Shown here: positions 14,401-22,329 of the stretch, in pieces
Layout: every line of letters begins with the position of its first letter
Position numbering within the stretch: position 1 is the stretch's first letter
Virus record (IMG/VR): IMGVR_UViG_3300007538_000211
Coordinates: 1 to 22,637 of that record
Source of the DNA: a virus
DNA: 22,637 bases
Direction: 5' to 3' (one strand)
Made by a program: the position numbers and the translations under genes
The notes under the pieces: generated by a model
The model's database searches: none
Told to the model about the DNA's origin: nothing
The model's input: the letters and a program-made list of their open reading frames with translations, nothing else

Positions 14401-17400
14401 CGTATCAACTCCGAGACGCATAAGACGCAAAGCGTCAAGACGGGGTACCAGATTATAGTTTTTCAAATATTTTTCAAAAGCACGCGAAAACATCTCCGTC
14501 TTAAACTGTGTTGGGTCTTCGTAAATGACGTTTGCGTATAGTGCATCGGGAGCATCTACGTTTATTGCTCTACCAAACGAAGACATCTGAACGTTGCCTA
14601 TATTTTTAGCGCCTTTTATCGTTAACTCACTAATCCGGCTGTCAGTAACGGGCGAAATCTGCCCTATTTTCACGTTGGCTGGCGTACTAACAACAGCGCT
14701 TTTATACGGGCTTATGTTATTTAAAGTTTTTAAAGCGGGGAGTATCAAATCGTCACTAGAGCTACCCAAAACCAGTTCGTTTACGTGCTCAAGAACTGGT
14801 AGCGTTATTTGTCTATTCTCTACGTCACCGTCCAAAAGAAAGCTAAATTTAGTCTTTGGCTGCAAACCGCTTATGGTGAGTGCTTGAGCGCTTTTAACGG
14901 TTGAAATTGTTGGACTGAATTTTTCACCAAAAAGTTTAACAGGTTCAAAATCACCGTTTTTAAAAATCAGTCTGCTAAGGACAAACCGTTCTTGTTTAGC
15001 AAAATGTAACGAACTTTTTTCTACAAGTTTAATAAATTTTTTAATAACAGTTGGAGAAACGCTAGGTGTAAAAGCGTAGCCGAGCACACTCCTAAACTCC
15101 AGAGCTCTTATAATTTGCTTTTCTTTAATTACGCCATCGTCATCAATCCAGCTTCTGTGGGGGACAATATTTAAGAAAATCTCTTCTGGTAACAGCTGGT
15201 CTGTTCTTGCGGCTTCAACTAGTGCTTGTTTTAAATTAAAATCTTGCAAATAGTCTTGTGTATCAGCAAAAGAACTGTTTTGTAAAAATTCTTTAGCTAT
15301 CTTTTGCTGTGCATCAGTAAGCGCTTGCTTCGGTGTGTTACCGCGAACCTCCCCAATAATGCCGCTGCCAACCATTCGCACAGCCACTTCCGGCTTGCCG
15401 TTCTTGTAATAAATATAAAAGTCTCCCGACTCAATCTGACTTTTTGCGTGGCCTAAGCTAGCCCCTGTACACCAAGACGTGTTAGCAGCGCCCTCGTTTA
15501 ACGCAACAGCGGCTTCGTGTTCTTTAGACTGCTCGAATTTCTTCCAACCATTGAAGCGAGTATTTTTTTGCGCAGCAGCGTCTGCAGCTTTCTGCATACC
15601 GTCAATAAACGCTTCTTTTAATCCCTTCCCCGCGCGAAGTTCTTCAATGATGGCGTTTGTGTTTGTAGCACCAATAACTGCAACTGGGTGTTCATTGTTT
15701 TTATCCAGTTTAACTAACTTTAATTTACCGTCTTCACCAGAAATAACACCAAACTGCGTTGCAGCTTTAAGGACAAGCGCAGTTTCAGCCATCGTAAAGT
15801 TGTTATATTTACTTACTAAATAGTTAAACAAGCTAGTTATAGCGTCTTTGCGTTCATTGTTTATAGAACGCGCAGTTCTATCCCTTAACACACCGTTGTC
15901 CTGTTTTAAAAAATCTAGTGCTGCAAAAGTTTCAGCCGTCGCTTCTGCGTAATGAAGCATATTGTCAGGATCAAACTCCTTACCGTCTGACATTATGACG
16001 AGCCGTTTAAAAGCCGGTGTAATTGATCCCGCAGTAACAACAGGAAGGCCTTTATTAGCACTGGACATAATTGCGTCCATCTGCTGTATTGCAATTCTTT
16101 CTACGTCTTCAGGCGTGCGATCGGATTGTTTTATAACAGAACCGAACTGTTCTGCGAACTGCCGCATAGAGTTACTGTCCGTAGCCAGCGCTGCAATATC
16201 TTTAGCAGACAGAGTGCGGCCTTCGGTTTTTGTTTCTACACCGCCAACGGTGCGCATACTTGATGGAATAAACAGTGCTTCAACAGAAACCATTGATGCG
16301 CCAAGCATTGTCTTAACTTCATCAGGTTTAATCCCCAGAAGCCGTAAAATACTGGACTTAAACGCATTCCACATATTGCTCATAGTCCACTTGCGCTTAC
16401 TTAATTGCGCTTGCAGATTACGGTTTGACATGACTTCTGCCACGAACTCCGTTAGGCTGCTCTTAGCATTTGAGCTGGTAAATGCGGGGTCGTTTCTTAC
16501 TGCGTTATAAATAGCGTTCAGTTCGTTGATTGCCAAACGCTGTTCTTTAGTTAAAGCAGAGGGGTTTGTTTTTGCCAACTGCACAATCCGTTCAGCAGCA
16601 GCGTGCGTACCTTCATGCAGCAGTGCTTCAATAGACAAGCCACCATTTCGGTTTAGCCAAATATTTGTACTGTTTGCGGCGCCTAAAACTTCTTTTCCAT
16701 CGTCAATCAACGTGTTCTTTATTTCAACGCTGGTGTAGTCTAAGAACTTACGCAAAACTTTAGCTACTGTGCGGCTAACCGGGTCGATGCGATCGTCGGT
16801 AACGATTGCGTCCAGTGCACCGGGAAGATTATTTTTCTCCAACATGCGGACTTGCATGTCCGACAACGCCACACTATCTGTCTCAACGCCGCGCAAGAAC
16901 CTCTTGGGGGCATCGCTAAGATCAAGCTGACTTGCGGCTTCGTCTACTCCACGTAGTACATCGTAATATTGATTCTCTGCTGTCCACCCACTTGGCACCG
17001 CCGCAAAATCAGCTGCACCTTGTCGTCCCCCACGCGGGCCTTTATAAACAAGTGCTTTTTCCTCGCCTGTCGCTCCTGTACGAATAGTTTTGGGAGCACC
17101 ACTCGAACGACGTGTTTCTTGTGGGGTACGTTTTGACTTAGTTGTTTGCGGGAACCCTGCGGCTGTTGCGCCAGCACTCGCTTCTTGTAACTTCTTGGTT
17201 TGCTCGGCAAGTGCTTGGCGGTATGCCGGGGTCTTTTTACCTAGCTCAATAGCTTTAGCTTTACGTTGATTACCAGCATCAAGTTTGAACGCTTGCACTG
17301 CCGGGTCATTTTCTCCGTATTTTTTACGAAGAGCATCCAGTCTTTTACTCAGCCCTTCGTTAAACTGCTCAAATTCTTTAGTCTCAACACCAATATTAAA

Positions 17401-20388
17401 GGCTACGTTACGTGTTGCTAAATCTTTTTCAGCTTCGGGACGGAGATTACCTCGGGCAATTCGAGCTTGCGTAGCAGCAGCGCGAGACTTGGAAACTTTT
17501 GGCTTAACTTCCCCTGCCCGATCTTCCATTTCCGCTTCGTAAGATTTTTTGAAGCGTTTATCTTTTTTGCCAAGTTCAAGCGCTTTTTCTTCTAGCAGCT
17601 TGGGGTTCGTTGTTGTTTCAGCAAATTTAGTGTACGCGTCGGTTTCCTGTCCGTACTGAATGGCTAAGTCGCGCAAATAACCAGAACGCTCTTGTTCCTT
17701 TTGTTCGGCTTTCTTAGCCTCACGCTGTTTAGCGCGTTCAATATTTTTAGCTTCTTCTTCCGTGACGGACGTTTTTGTAGTGGTATACAGGGATGCGTAC
17801 TCAGCCAAAACTTTGTCGCGAATCGGTGTAATTCTGCCAATCAAAGCGTTGTACCGGTTTGTTAAGCCGTCAATTTTGCGCTGCAGATTGTACGCACCCA
17901 TCTTGGTCAACTGCCGTTCGCCAGCGGGCTCGCCTTTTCCAAACTTAGCGTTGAGGTCTTTTGCCTTGTCGGCTAGTGTGGGCGTATCTATACCTGATGC
18001 TTGCTGCGCTTTCAATTCTTCGATCTGGTTGTACAGATCAACAGCTTCTGCGTATAACGATTTTTTAGCGTTGCCTTGTGGTTTTGTCACCTTCCCCACT
18101 AAGTCAGTAACGCGATCCATGACGATTTCGTACTCAACCGCCGCCTTGCCGCCCTTGTCATACACATCCTGAAGCCGAATGCGCTCCATAACAGGTTGCC
18201 CAGTTTTTTTATTAAAAACGGGATTGCCGTTTCTATCTATTTTTTGACGTTCGATCTTTTCTTCGTTTGTTCCGTTAGCAAATCTTGCTCTTTCTTTCGG
18301 GTCAGGGTAGAAAGCGTCAAACAGATTAGCGCGTTCGCGCTTGACACCGCGTGTATCGGTACCCATCTTTTTGCCAAGAATCTCAGCTAGTCGATCGCGC
18401 TCGGTTTTCTTTTCGTCTAGTAACTTGTTTAGAGCTTCTGAGTCGTTTGCGCGGGTGATGTTTAGTATGGTTCGCTCGTCACCACGCCGAATTGCTTCGC
18501 GTAAAAAATTGGTAACGGAAAAAATATCAAACGTATTGTTAAAGCTCTCACCAGCCCGCTCATCTTGGTTAACGGTACGGGATAGTTTGTTTTGTGCTTC
18601 GTTTATTTTTTTGATTACTTCAAAAACTTTAGCGCCTCTAGGGCCTTGCAAAGTAAATGGACCGCCCCAAGAAGACTGCGGACCAACTAAATTGGTATCT
18701 TTAGTTTTGCGGGCTTCGGAAAGGGTGGTGGCTAGCTCGTTTTCAAGTTGCTTAATCTGCTCAACCTGTTCTTTCGGCACTGCCGCTTTTTCTTCACGTA
18801 CGAGCGCCCGTTCGGCTTCGCGTTCAGCCGTAGGCATGCCTGTTACTGGAGCGCCTACCATGTTCTCAAACTTAACAGGCGTTGCTTTTGCCTTTTCACC
18901 TTCAGTAGCCGCCGTAAACATTTCTGTCGTTTGCCCAACAGGTGTGGCTTGACGAGCACGTAGTTCCTCTAGGCGCTGACGGAAGGGGTCTAAAGCCTGT
19001 CGCTTACCCGGAAGCTCTTGTATCTGCGCCTGCAATTGACGAGTTTTTTCGCCTAACTTTTTGGCTTTTTCAACGTCCATTTGCTCAAGCGCAACTAAAC
19101 GGTCTTTTTCAGTCTTGTCCAGTTTTGCTTTGAGCGCTGTTTCCTCGCTTGTCAGACCCTGTTCGGCTTCAGCAAGGTCCTGCTCTGACATTGTTACGCC
19201 GCCCCGCTCTATCACGGCGGGTGCTAGCTCCTGCATCTTCGCTTGCGTCTCCTCAAGCTGGGTAATAAGTGCGTCTTGCGTATCTAAATCTGGCCCTGCC
19301 GCAAGCTGATCTTGGATTTCTGCTAGTTGATTACGCAAAGCGTCGTACTGGTCAGATAAGGTAATCCCTGATCCTACAGGTGCGGGAGGTGCGGGAGGTG
19401 CAGCTGTTTCAGTTACAGGCTGTTCCGGTACTTCCGGCATTGTTTCTACAACAGGTTGCTCGGCAGCTATGCGCTGTTCTTCTTGAGCTACTTCGGCTTT
19501 AGCGCGGCTCTGAGCACCGATGCGGCTACCCGCTCCAAACAAACCACCCAGCGTGGCACCGCCTACAAAGTTATCAATATATTCGTTACGGGCCTGCTCG
19601 TCCATTAAGTCTAGACCGGCCTGCATACGCTCAAATACAACTTGCCCGGCTTCAGTCAAACCCTCAATGCCAGCAGTTTGAAGTGTTTTAACCCCACCAG
19701 CTTTAATAACGCCTGCTGCAGATGCTTGCGCGAGTTTACGTGCGGCATTCAGCGATTCTTCCTTGGTCAGCTCCCGTCCAAATTTACCGACGAGCTTATT
19801 GACGCCGGGTATGAATTTCAAGGCGACGGTATCTAGCGCAGCTTGAGGAACCGCAGCGGCAACGGCAGCACCGAGTTGGAGGTCTTCGGGAGCCGTGCCT
19901 TCTTCTAGCTGGCGAGATAAGTTAGAACCCGTGAACTGTGTGGCAGAAACTGCGCCAGCACCCAACATGCCAGCACCAAGAGCACTAAGACCAAGAGCGC
20001 CCGATACAGGAGCGGACCCAACTAACGCAGCGCCAGCAATAGGAGCCGCCATGTAAGCGGCAGATTGTCCCAACAGGGTGGTGACGTAGCCCCAGGGGTC
20101 TTCAGTTAGCTCGGGAGTCTGGGCAATTTGAGCGGCTTTTTCCCGCTGTGCCTTGGCGTATTCCGCCCCACCTTCGATACCCAGCCCGGCACCGATAGCA
20201 CCAATATCACCCTTGAGGCTTTCAAAACCAGACTTTAAACCTGCAGTAAACCCAGTTTCTGGTGTGGGGGGCGTAATGCCAAAGGACTCTGGATAATCTT
20301 GTCTGGCTTTAGCGTACGCTTGAGCGGCGTTAAACCCCTCTGGTGCTTCATAGTATTTACCATCGGGTAGTTTAATGTAGTTAGCCAT
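11425..20388 (-). CDS. Giant multidomain polyvalent protein (probable ejected or internal virion protein)
   Basis: This is a 2987-residue protein, intact over almost 9 kb. In order: hydrophobic glycine/alanine-rich helices (about 60-310) that could insert in membranes; a proline-rich linker (APPAPPAP, near 335); a long lysine/glutamate/glutamine-rich coiled-coil region (about 340-1120); a zinc-peptidase-like domain with H1258-E-G-T-H1262 and a possible ligand E1314; a PcfJ-like module around the W1639-C-T motif and YIYYKNGKP; a strand-rich solenoid-like stretch (about 1740-1930); and a C-terminal helical region with RNPAYAVRQVIRDP and PFFNAQIQGL, like the large-polyvalent-protein domain LPD38. 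Such proteins are thought to enter the host with the DNA. The start is ATG 20388 with GAGG ten bases upstream; a TTG at 20424 is less likely. No secretion signal is seen. Confidence 0.85.
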   Translation of the reverse strand: MANYIKLPDGKYYEAPEGFNAAQAYAKARQDYPESFGITPPTPETGFTAGLKSGFESLKGDIGAIGAGLGIEGGAEYAKAQREKAAQIAQTPELTEDPWGYVTTLLGQSAAYMAAPIAGAALVGSAPVSGALGLSALGAGMLGAGAVSATQFTGSNLSRQLEEGTAPEDLQLGAAVAAAVPQAALDTVALKFIPGVNKLVGKFGRELTKEESLNAARKLAQASAAGVIKAGGVKTLQTAGIEGLTEAGQVVFERMQAGLDLMDEQARNEYIDNFVGGATLGGLFGAGSRIGAQSRAKAEVAQEEQRIAAEQPVVETMPEVPEQPVTETAAPPAPPAPVGSGITLSDQYDALRNQLAEIQDQLAAGPDLDTQDALITQLEETQAKMQELAPAVIERGGVTMSEQDLAEAEQGLTSEETALKAKLDKTEKDRLVALEQMDVEKAKKLGEKTRQLQAQIQELPGKRQALDPFRQRLEELRARQATPVGQTTEMFTAATEGEKAKATPVKFENMVGAPVTGMPTAEREAERALVREEKAAVPKEQVEQIKQLENELATTLSEARKTKDTNLVGPQSSWGGPFTLQGPRGAKVFEVIKKINEAQNKLSRTVNQDERAGESFNNTFDIFSVTNFLREAIRRGDERTILNITRANDSEALNKLLDEKKTERDRLAEILGKKMGTDTRGVKRERANLFDAFYPDPKERARFANGTNEEKIERQKIDRNGNPVFNKKTGQPVMERIRLQDVYDKGGKAAVEYEIVMDRVTDLVGKVTKPQGNAKKSLYAEAVDLYNQIEELKAQQASGIDTPTLADKAKDLNAKFGKGEPAGERQLTKMGAYNLQRKIDGLTNRYNALIGRITPIRDKVLAEYASLYTTTKTSVTEEEAKNIERAKQREAKKAEQKEQERSGYLRDLAIQYGQETDAYTKFAETTTNPKLLEEKALELGKKDKRFKKSYEAEMEDRAGEVKPKVSKSRAAATQARIARGNLRPEAEKDLATRNVAFNIGVETKEFEQFNEGLSKRLDALRKKYGENDPAVQAFKLDAGNQRKAKAIELGKKTPAYRQALAEQTKKLQEASAGATAAGFPQTTKSKRTPQETRRSSGAPKTIRTGATGEEKALVYKGPRGGRQGAADFAAVPSGWTAENQYYDVLRGVDEAASQLDLSDAPKRFLRGVETDSVALSDMQVRMLEKNNLPGALDAIVTDDRIDPVSRTVAKVLRKFLDYTSVEIKNTLIDDGKEVLGAANSTNIWLNRNGGLSIEALLHEGTHAAAERIVQLAKTNPSALTKEQRLAINELNAIYNAVRNDPAFTSSNAKSSLTEFVAEVMSNRNLQAQLSKRKWTMSNMWNAFKSSILRLLGIKPDEVKTMLGASMVSVEALFIPSSMRTVGGVETKTEGRTLSAKDIAALATDSNSMRQFAEQFGSVIKQSDRTPEDVERIAIQQMDAIMSSANKGLPVVTAGSITPAFKRLVIMSDGKEFDPDNMLHYAEATAETFAALDFLKQDNGVLRDRTARSINNERKDAITSLFNYLVSKYNNFTMAETALVLKAATQFGVISGEDGKLKLVKLDKNNEHPVAVIGATNTNAIIEELRAGKGLKEAFIDGMQKAADAAAQKNTRFNGWKKFEQSKEHEAAVALNEGAANTSWCTGASLGHAKSQIESGDFYIYYKNGKPEVAVRMVGSGIIGEVRGNTPKQALTDAQQKIAKEFLQNSSFADTQDYLQDFNLKQALVEAARTDQLLPEEIFLNIVPHRSWIDDDGVIKEKQIIRALEFRSVLGYAFTPSVSPTVIKKFIKLVEKSSLHFAKQERFVLSRLIFKNGDFEPVKLFGEKFSPTISTVKSAQALTISGLQPKTKFSFLLDGDVENRQITLPVLEHVNELVLGSSSDDLILPALKTLNNISPYKSAVVSTPANVKIGQISPVTDSRISELTIKGAKNIGNVQMSSFGRAINVDAPDALYANVIYEDPTQFKTEMFSRAFEKYLKNYNLVPRLDALRLMRLGVDTDVDKKSVELVEQKLKRFALDLVEAQDRLTGRDTIYDFDNYWKETVNSADLVENGFSDVVATLFKDASAIPADELNIIANRVFASSDGLVRMVDTVNLAPPTFEAPNWVADRPPIQTLIEAKEKISFAPKSVGVVEKSKGVFSFVRKNEPVSSVVAQPKGFIDNLFGNLFGLTGRVQLIDQYAATETVGRKGVSAGQIKSEEATNVNYLLRFGQQVSQFAGQFMTNGPVVMETSVRNGVTTSLYRSTKGTSMMDVAQALSQAKLGSDTQQEVDFTLYLAGERARQVGWDKLNFESPAKAQAEYQALLQKLALNPEAEKAFKAARNLYKEYNAGLLDFLVQTGYLTQQKAAELKSITYVPFYRIKDGAVDLMIDKERAVRLSNIKDEPILQQLIGDNKSILPIFTSAAQNTFLLTRMGLRNQAVKETSFMLQKLGVATRLTKGKGPASADVVRFKRKGEDYYALIDADAYGVPAELIVRGMEGIKTTIPVVFKAMGVPATVLRNFVVRNPAYAVRQVIRDPLNAWLTNGTDAPPVLSSMKELAKMVAGRSPTENALMSTGAISSNVYSGDERDMAKFIKDISSGRSGWDKLVARADAFALQGDSATRAVIYEDSLKKGLSEQEALLRTLESMNFSRRGVSPSMQVLSVLIPFFNAQIQGLDVLYRAYKGELPFSQQLQIKEKMIRRAVLMAGLSMAYALLMEDDEEYKRARPEERLANWFVPNPFGEGFIKVPIPFEMGFLFKALPEAMINVAFGDERAGNALKGLRTLLGQSNPFSMPQAVKPLTEVYLGKSFFGGDIESQRERTQMLATDRYRDNTTEVSRLLGAVTGKLGVSAISLDHLIRGYTGSLGIAIIQLANPLLAPDTRAEIAAPSMKPNQTPFIGGLFQNAEGRGTLDEAYDRMLEIQQIKGTYNRLVQSGQRAEAIKFAQENANEIALMSVSGTVQQRLGALAATERKIKASPYMTQQQKDERLKRLYEAKMRIADRFLSLGR

Positions 20389-20411
20389 AACAATGAGTCC
20401 TCGGATTTTGA

Positions 20412-20441
20412 CAAAACTCCCCAACTACCGGACGTTGAGGA
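20412..20441 (-). terminator. Weak hairpin with T-run between two leftward genes
   Basis: Read leftward, TCCTCAAC (20441-20434) can pair with GTTGGGGA (20425-20418), eight pairs including one G-T, around an eight-base loop, followed by GTTTTG. This lies 13 bases after the stop of the 621-residue protein and about 30 bases before the giant gene. The stem is only moderately GC-rich and the T-run is short, so partial termination or attenuation is more likely than a full stop. Confidence 0.35.
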
Positions 20442-20448
20442 TTTATTT

Positions 20449-20454
20449 ATTATA
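20449..20454 (-). promoter_or_regulatory. Perfect TATAAT -10 hexamer upstream of the giant gene
   Basis: On the minus strand the bases right after the TAG stop of the 621-residue protein read TATAAT, a perfect sigma70 -10 hexamer in an AT-rich stretch. At spacings of 16-18 bases the -35 region is poor (CTACCG or its neighbours) and no TGn extension is present. It could serve as a weak or activator-dependent promoter for the giant gene, with the hairpin at 20418-20441 in its leader. Confidence 0.25.
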
Positions 20455-22320
20455 CTACTTTGGCTTAACCACGGTAGCGTTTCCTGTTGGAGCCTCCCAG
20501 TTATCTTTATACATGGCGTTAAATTCCGCAAAGCTAGGCAACCCTTCTGTAATACCGCCTTTAATAAGCTCGGCACGGAACTTAGCATACGCATCTTCTC
20601 GGTTGGCTTGTTGAGCATATTTTGCTTTAATTGCCGCCATAGCGTCAACGCCTGATTTTATGTCACCGTCACCAAGTTGCTGATACAGTTGCAGGTCCCC
20701 AGTAGGCAACCTTGCAATTGCAAGGCGGGTCATCAGTTCTGCCTGAAGGCGACGATCACCTGCAACAAGGCCTGCGGAAGCAATGTCTCGATCAGCGGCA
20801 ATTTTCTCTGTTTGCAGTACAGAATTAACGTATGAGTTTGCAGCGGTTGTAGCAATCTCTTTCGTCATGTTGAGCTTATCTCTGCCTACTTCGTAGGTTA
20901 CACGAGCTAAACCGGCTGCGTTACTGTCAACTTTAGCTTCAGCAGCGCGTATTTCTGCCATAGTAGCCTTCTTCTCGCCACGGCGAATATCCTGCAAATT
21001 GGCAAGTGCTTCATCTAGTTTATCGCGACGCGCGTCAATTTTATCCACACCTTCTTTGTACGCTTTAGTACCGACTAGTGCGCCCTTCCCGATGTTCTCA
21101 AATGCGTACTGAGAATTACCAGCCATCATTGCCAGACCAGCTTCAAGAAGCGCCATGCTGACGTTTTTGTCTTCTTTGCCCTCAAGCTCTTTAAGCTGTT
21201 TGTTGAGTTTAGCTTCGCGTTCAACACCATACTCGCCTAATGCTTTGTTATCCCGATTAATTTTGGCTAGGGCTTTTTTGTCTGCCTCTCCCTGCGCGGT
21301 TACTGCAGCTTTGCCTTTCTTTTCCAAATCATCATACTGCTTGCCCAGTGCACCAAGGCCATATAATTCCTCATATCCTTTTCGATCCGTAGGAAGAGAT
21401 GACTTTGGAAGCGCTGGAAGTCCCTGACTGCGACCAGTGGTTAGCGCAGTCGCTGCGGCTAACGCTTCAGTTATTGCTGCATCTGATTCACTTACCGGTT
21501 TCTCTGACGCCTTATCTTGTGCGACTGCTGCTCGCGAACGATTTCGCATAGCGTCGGATTCAATCGTACTCCCCGCAGGCACAGCCGGACGCGGTGCGGG
21601 AGGGGCTGGAGGTGGTGGCTGAATAACAGCTCTATCCTCGTCTGATAAGAAACGATCACTCATGGCGAAGTCTTTTATCGCGTCGTATGTACCGCTCACT
21701 GCATCCCGAACCGCCGGGATTTTAGACGCTTCGTACGTCGCTCCCAGACCAAGTACGTAAGGGTTTTGTAGATACCGTGAAAGGCGTCCAAGAGCACCAG
21801 CTTTAGGGGTAGTTGAAGTAGCAGCAGCACTTGGCGCTGCCGCAGCGGGCGCTGCCGCAGTAGGCGCAGGCATGCGTGGGCCCTGTGTAGCTTTTTCAAA
21901 CGCGGCCTTTAACGCTTGCTGTTCTTTAGGTGTGGCTTCGACAAAATCTTTAGCCGATTTGCCAATACTGCTTAAAAATTGAACAAAAGAGGCGTTGGGA
22001 CCTCCTGTGGCACCGCCGGGCGCAAACGCCAAAATACCACCTTCAGCAAACTCCATCTCACCAGCAGGTAACTGACCAATGCCTACGTCTTCTGGCATGG
22101 GTTGTTGGGGCGCCATCTCGGCAACTGCCTGATCAACAACCTTGGGCTGTTCCTGCATACCCTGCGCTTGCTGCGCGGCGCGGACCTGTTTACGGCGGTT
22201 GGATTCCGACACCGCCAACGCCATGATGTAGGGGTCGTTCTTGTTCATGGCAGCGTATTGCTGCAATGCCTGATCTGGCAAACTTGCCAGTTTTGCGGTC
22301 ATATTTTGTACGTTCAGCAT
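20455..22320 (-). CDS. Putative internal virion protein, alanine/proline- and coiled-coil-rich
   Basis: This 621-residue protein has no enzyme motif. The N-terminal 80 residues are glutamine-rich helix, followed near residue 88 by FAEGGILAFAPGG. Two alanine/proline linkers come next, one with AAAPAAAAPSAAA and one with PPPPAPPAPRP near 240. A charged coiled coil (about 320-385) leads into MALLEAGLAMMAGNS at 389-403 and FENIGKGALVGTKAY, then more helix to the end. The MMAG-then-IG-GALVG segment is a pattern I associate with internal or core proteins of podovirus-like phages. A structural or ejected role fits with its place before the giant protein. The ATG at 22320 has GAGG seven bases upstream, and the previous gene ends nine bases before. 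The ORF ends in TAG at 20455-20457. Confidence 0.7.
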   Translation of the reverse strand: MLNVQNMTAKLASLPDQALQQYAAMNKNDPYIMALAVSESNRRKQVRAAQQAQGMQEQPKVVDQAVAEMAPQQPMPEDVGIGQLPAGEMEFAEGGILAFAPGGATGGPNASFVQFLSSIGKSAKDFVEATPKEQQALKAAFEKATQGPRMPAPTAAAPAAAAPSAAATSTTPKAGALGRLSRYLQNPYVLGLGATYEASKIPAVRDAVSGTYDAIKDFAMSDRFLSDEDRAVIQPPPPAPPAPRPAVPAGSTIESDAMRNRSRAAVAQDKASEKPVSESDAAITEALAAATALTTGRSQGLPALPKSSLPTDRKGYEELYGLGALGKQYDDLEKKGKAAVTAQGEADKKALAKINRDNKALGEYGVEREAKLNKQLKELEGKEDKNVSMALLEAGLAMMAGNSQYAFENIGKGALVGTKAYKEGVDKIDARRDKLDEALANLQDIRRGEKKATMAEIRAAEAKVDSNAAGLARVTYEVGRDKLNMTKEIATTAANSYVNSVLQTEKIAADRDIASAGLVAGDRRLQAELMTRLAIARLPTGDLQLYQQLGDGDIKSGVDAMAAIKAKYAQQANREDAYAKFRAELIKGGITEGLPSFAEFNAMYKDNWEAPTGNATVVKPK

Positions 22321-22329
22321 ATTTGTGCC

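Noticed and set aside
15962-16510. Plus-strand frame of 182 residues opposite the giant gene
   Set aside because: It is antisense to the continuous leftward frame; composition is serine- and leucine-rich as expected for a shadow frame, and no ribosome-binding site stands out.
19379-19402. Tandem GGTGCGGGA repeats
   Set aside because: They encode the APPAPPAP linker of the giant protein and look like ordinary proline-rich coding repeats.
21833-21860. Direct repeat GGCGCTGCCGCAG occurring twice with a 15-base period
   Set aside because: It encodes repeated alanine/proline residues of a low-complexity linker in the 621-residue protein; two copies are explained by the protein sequence.
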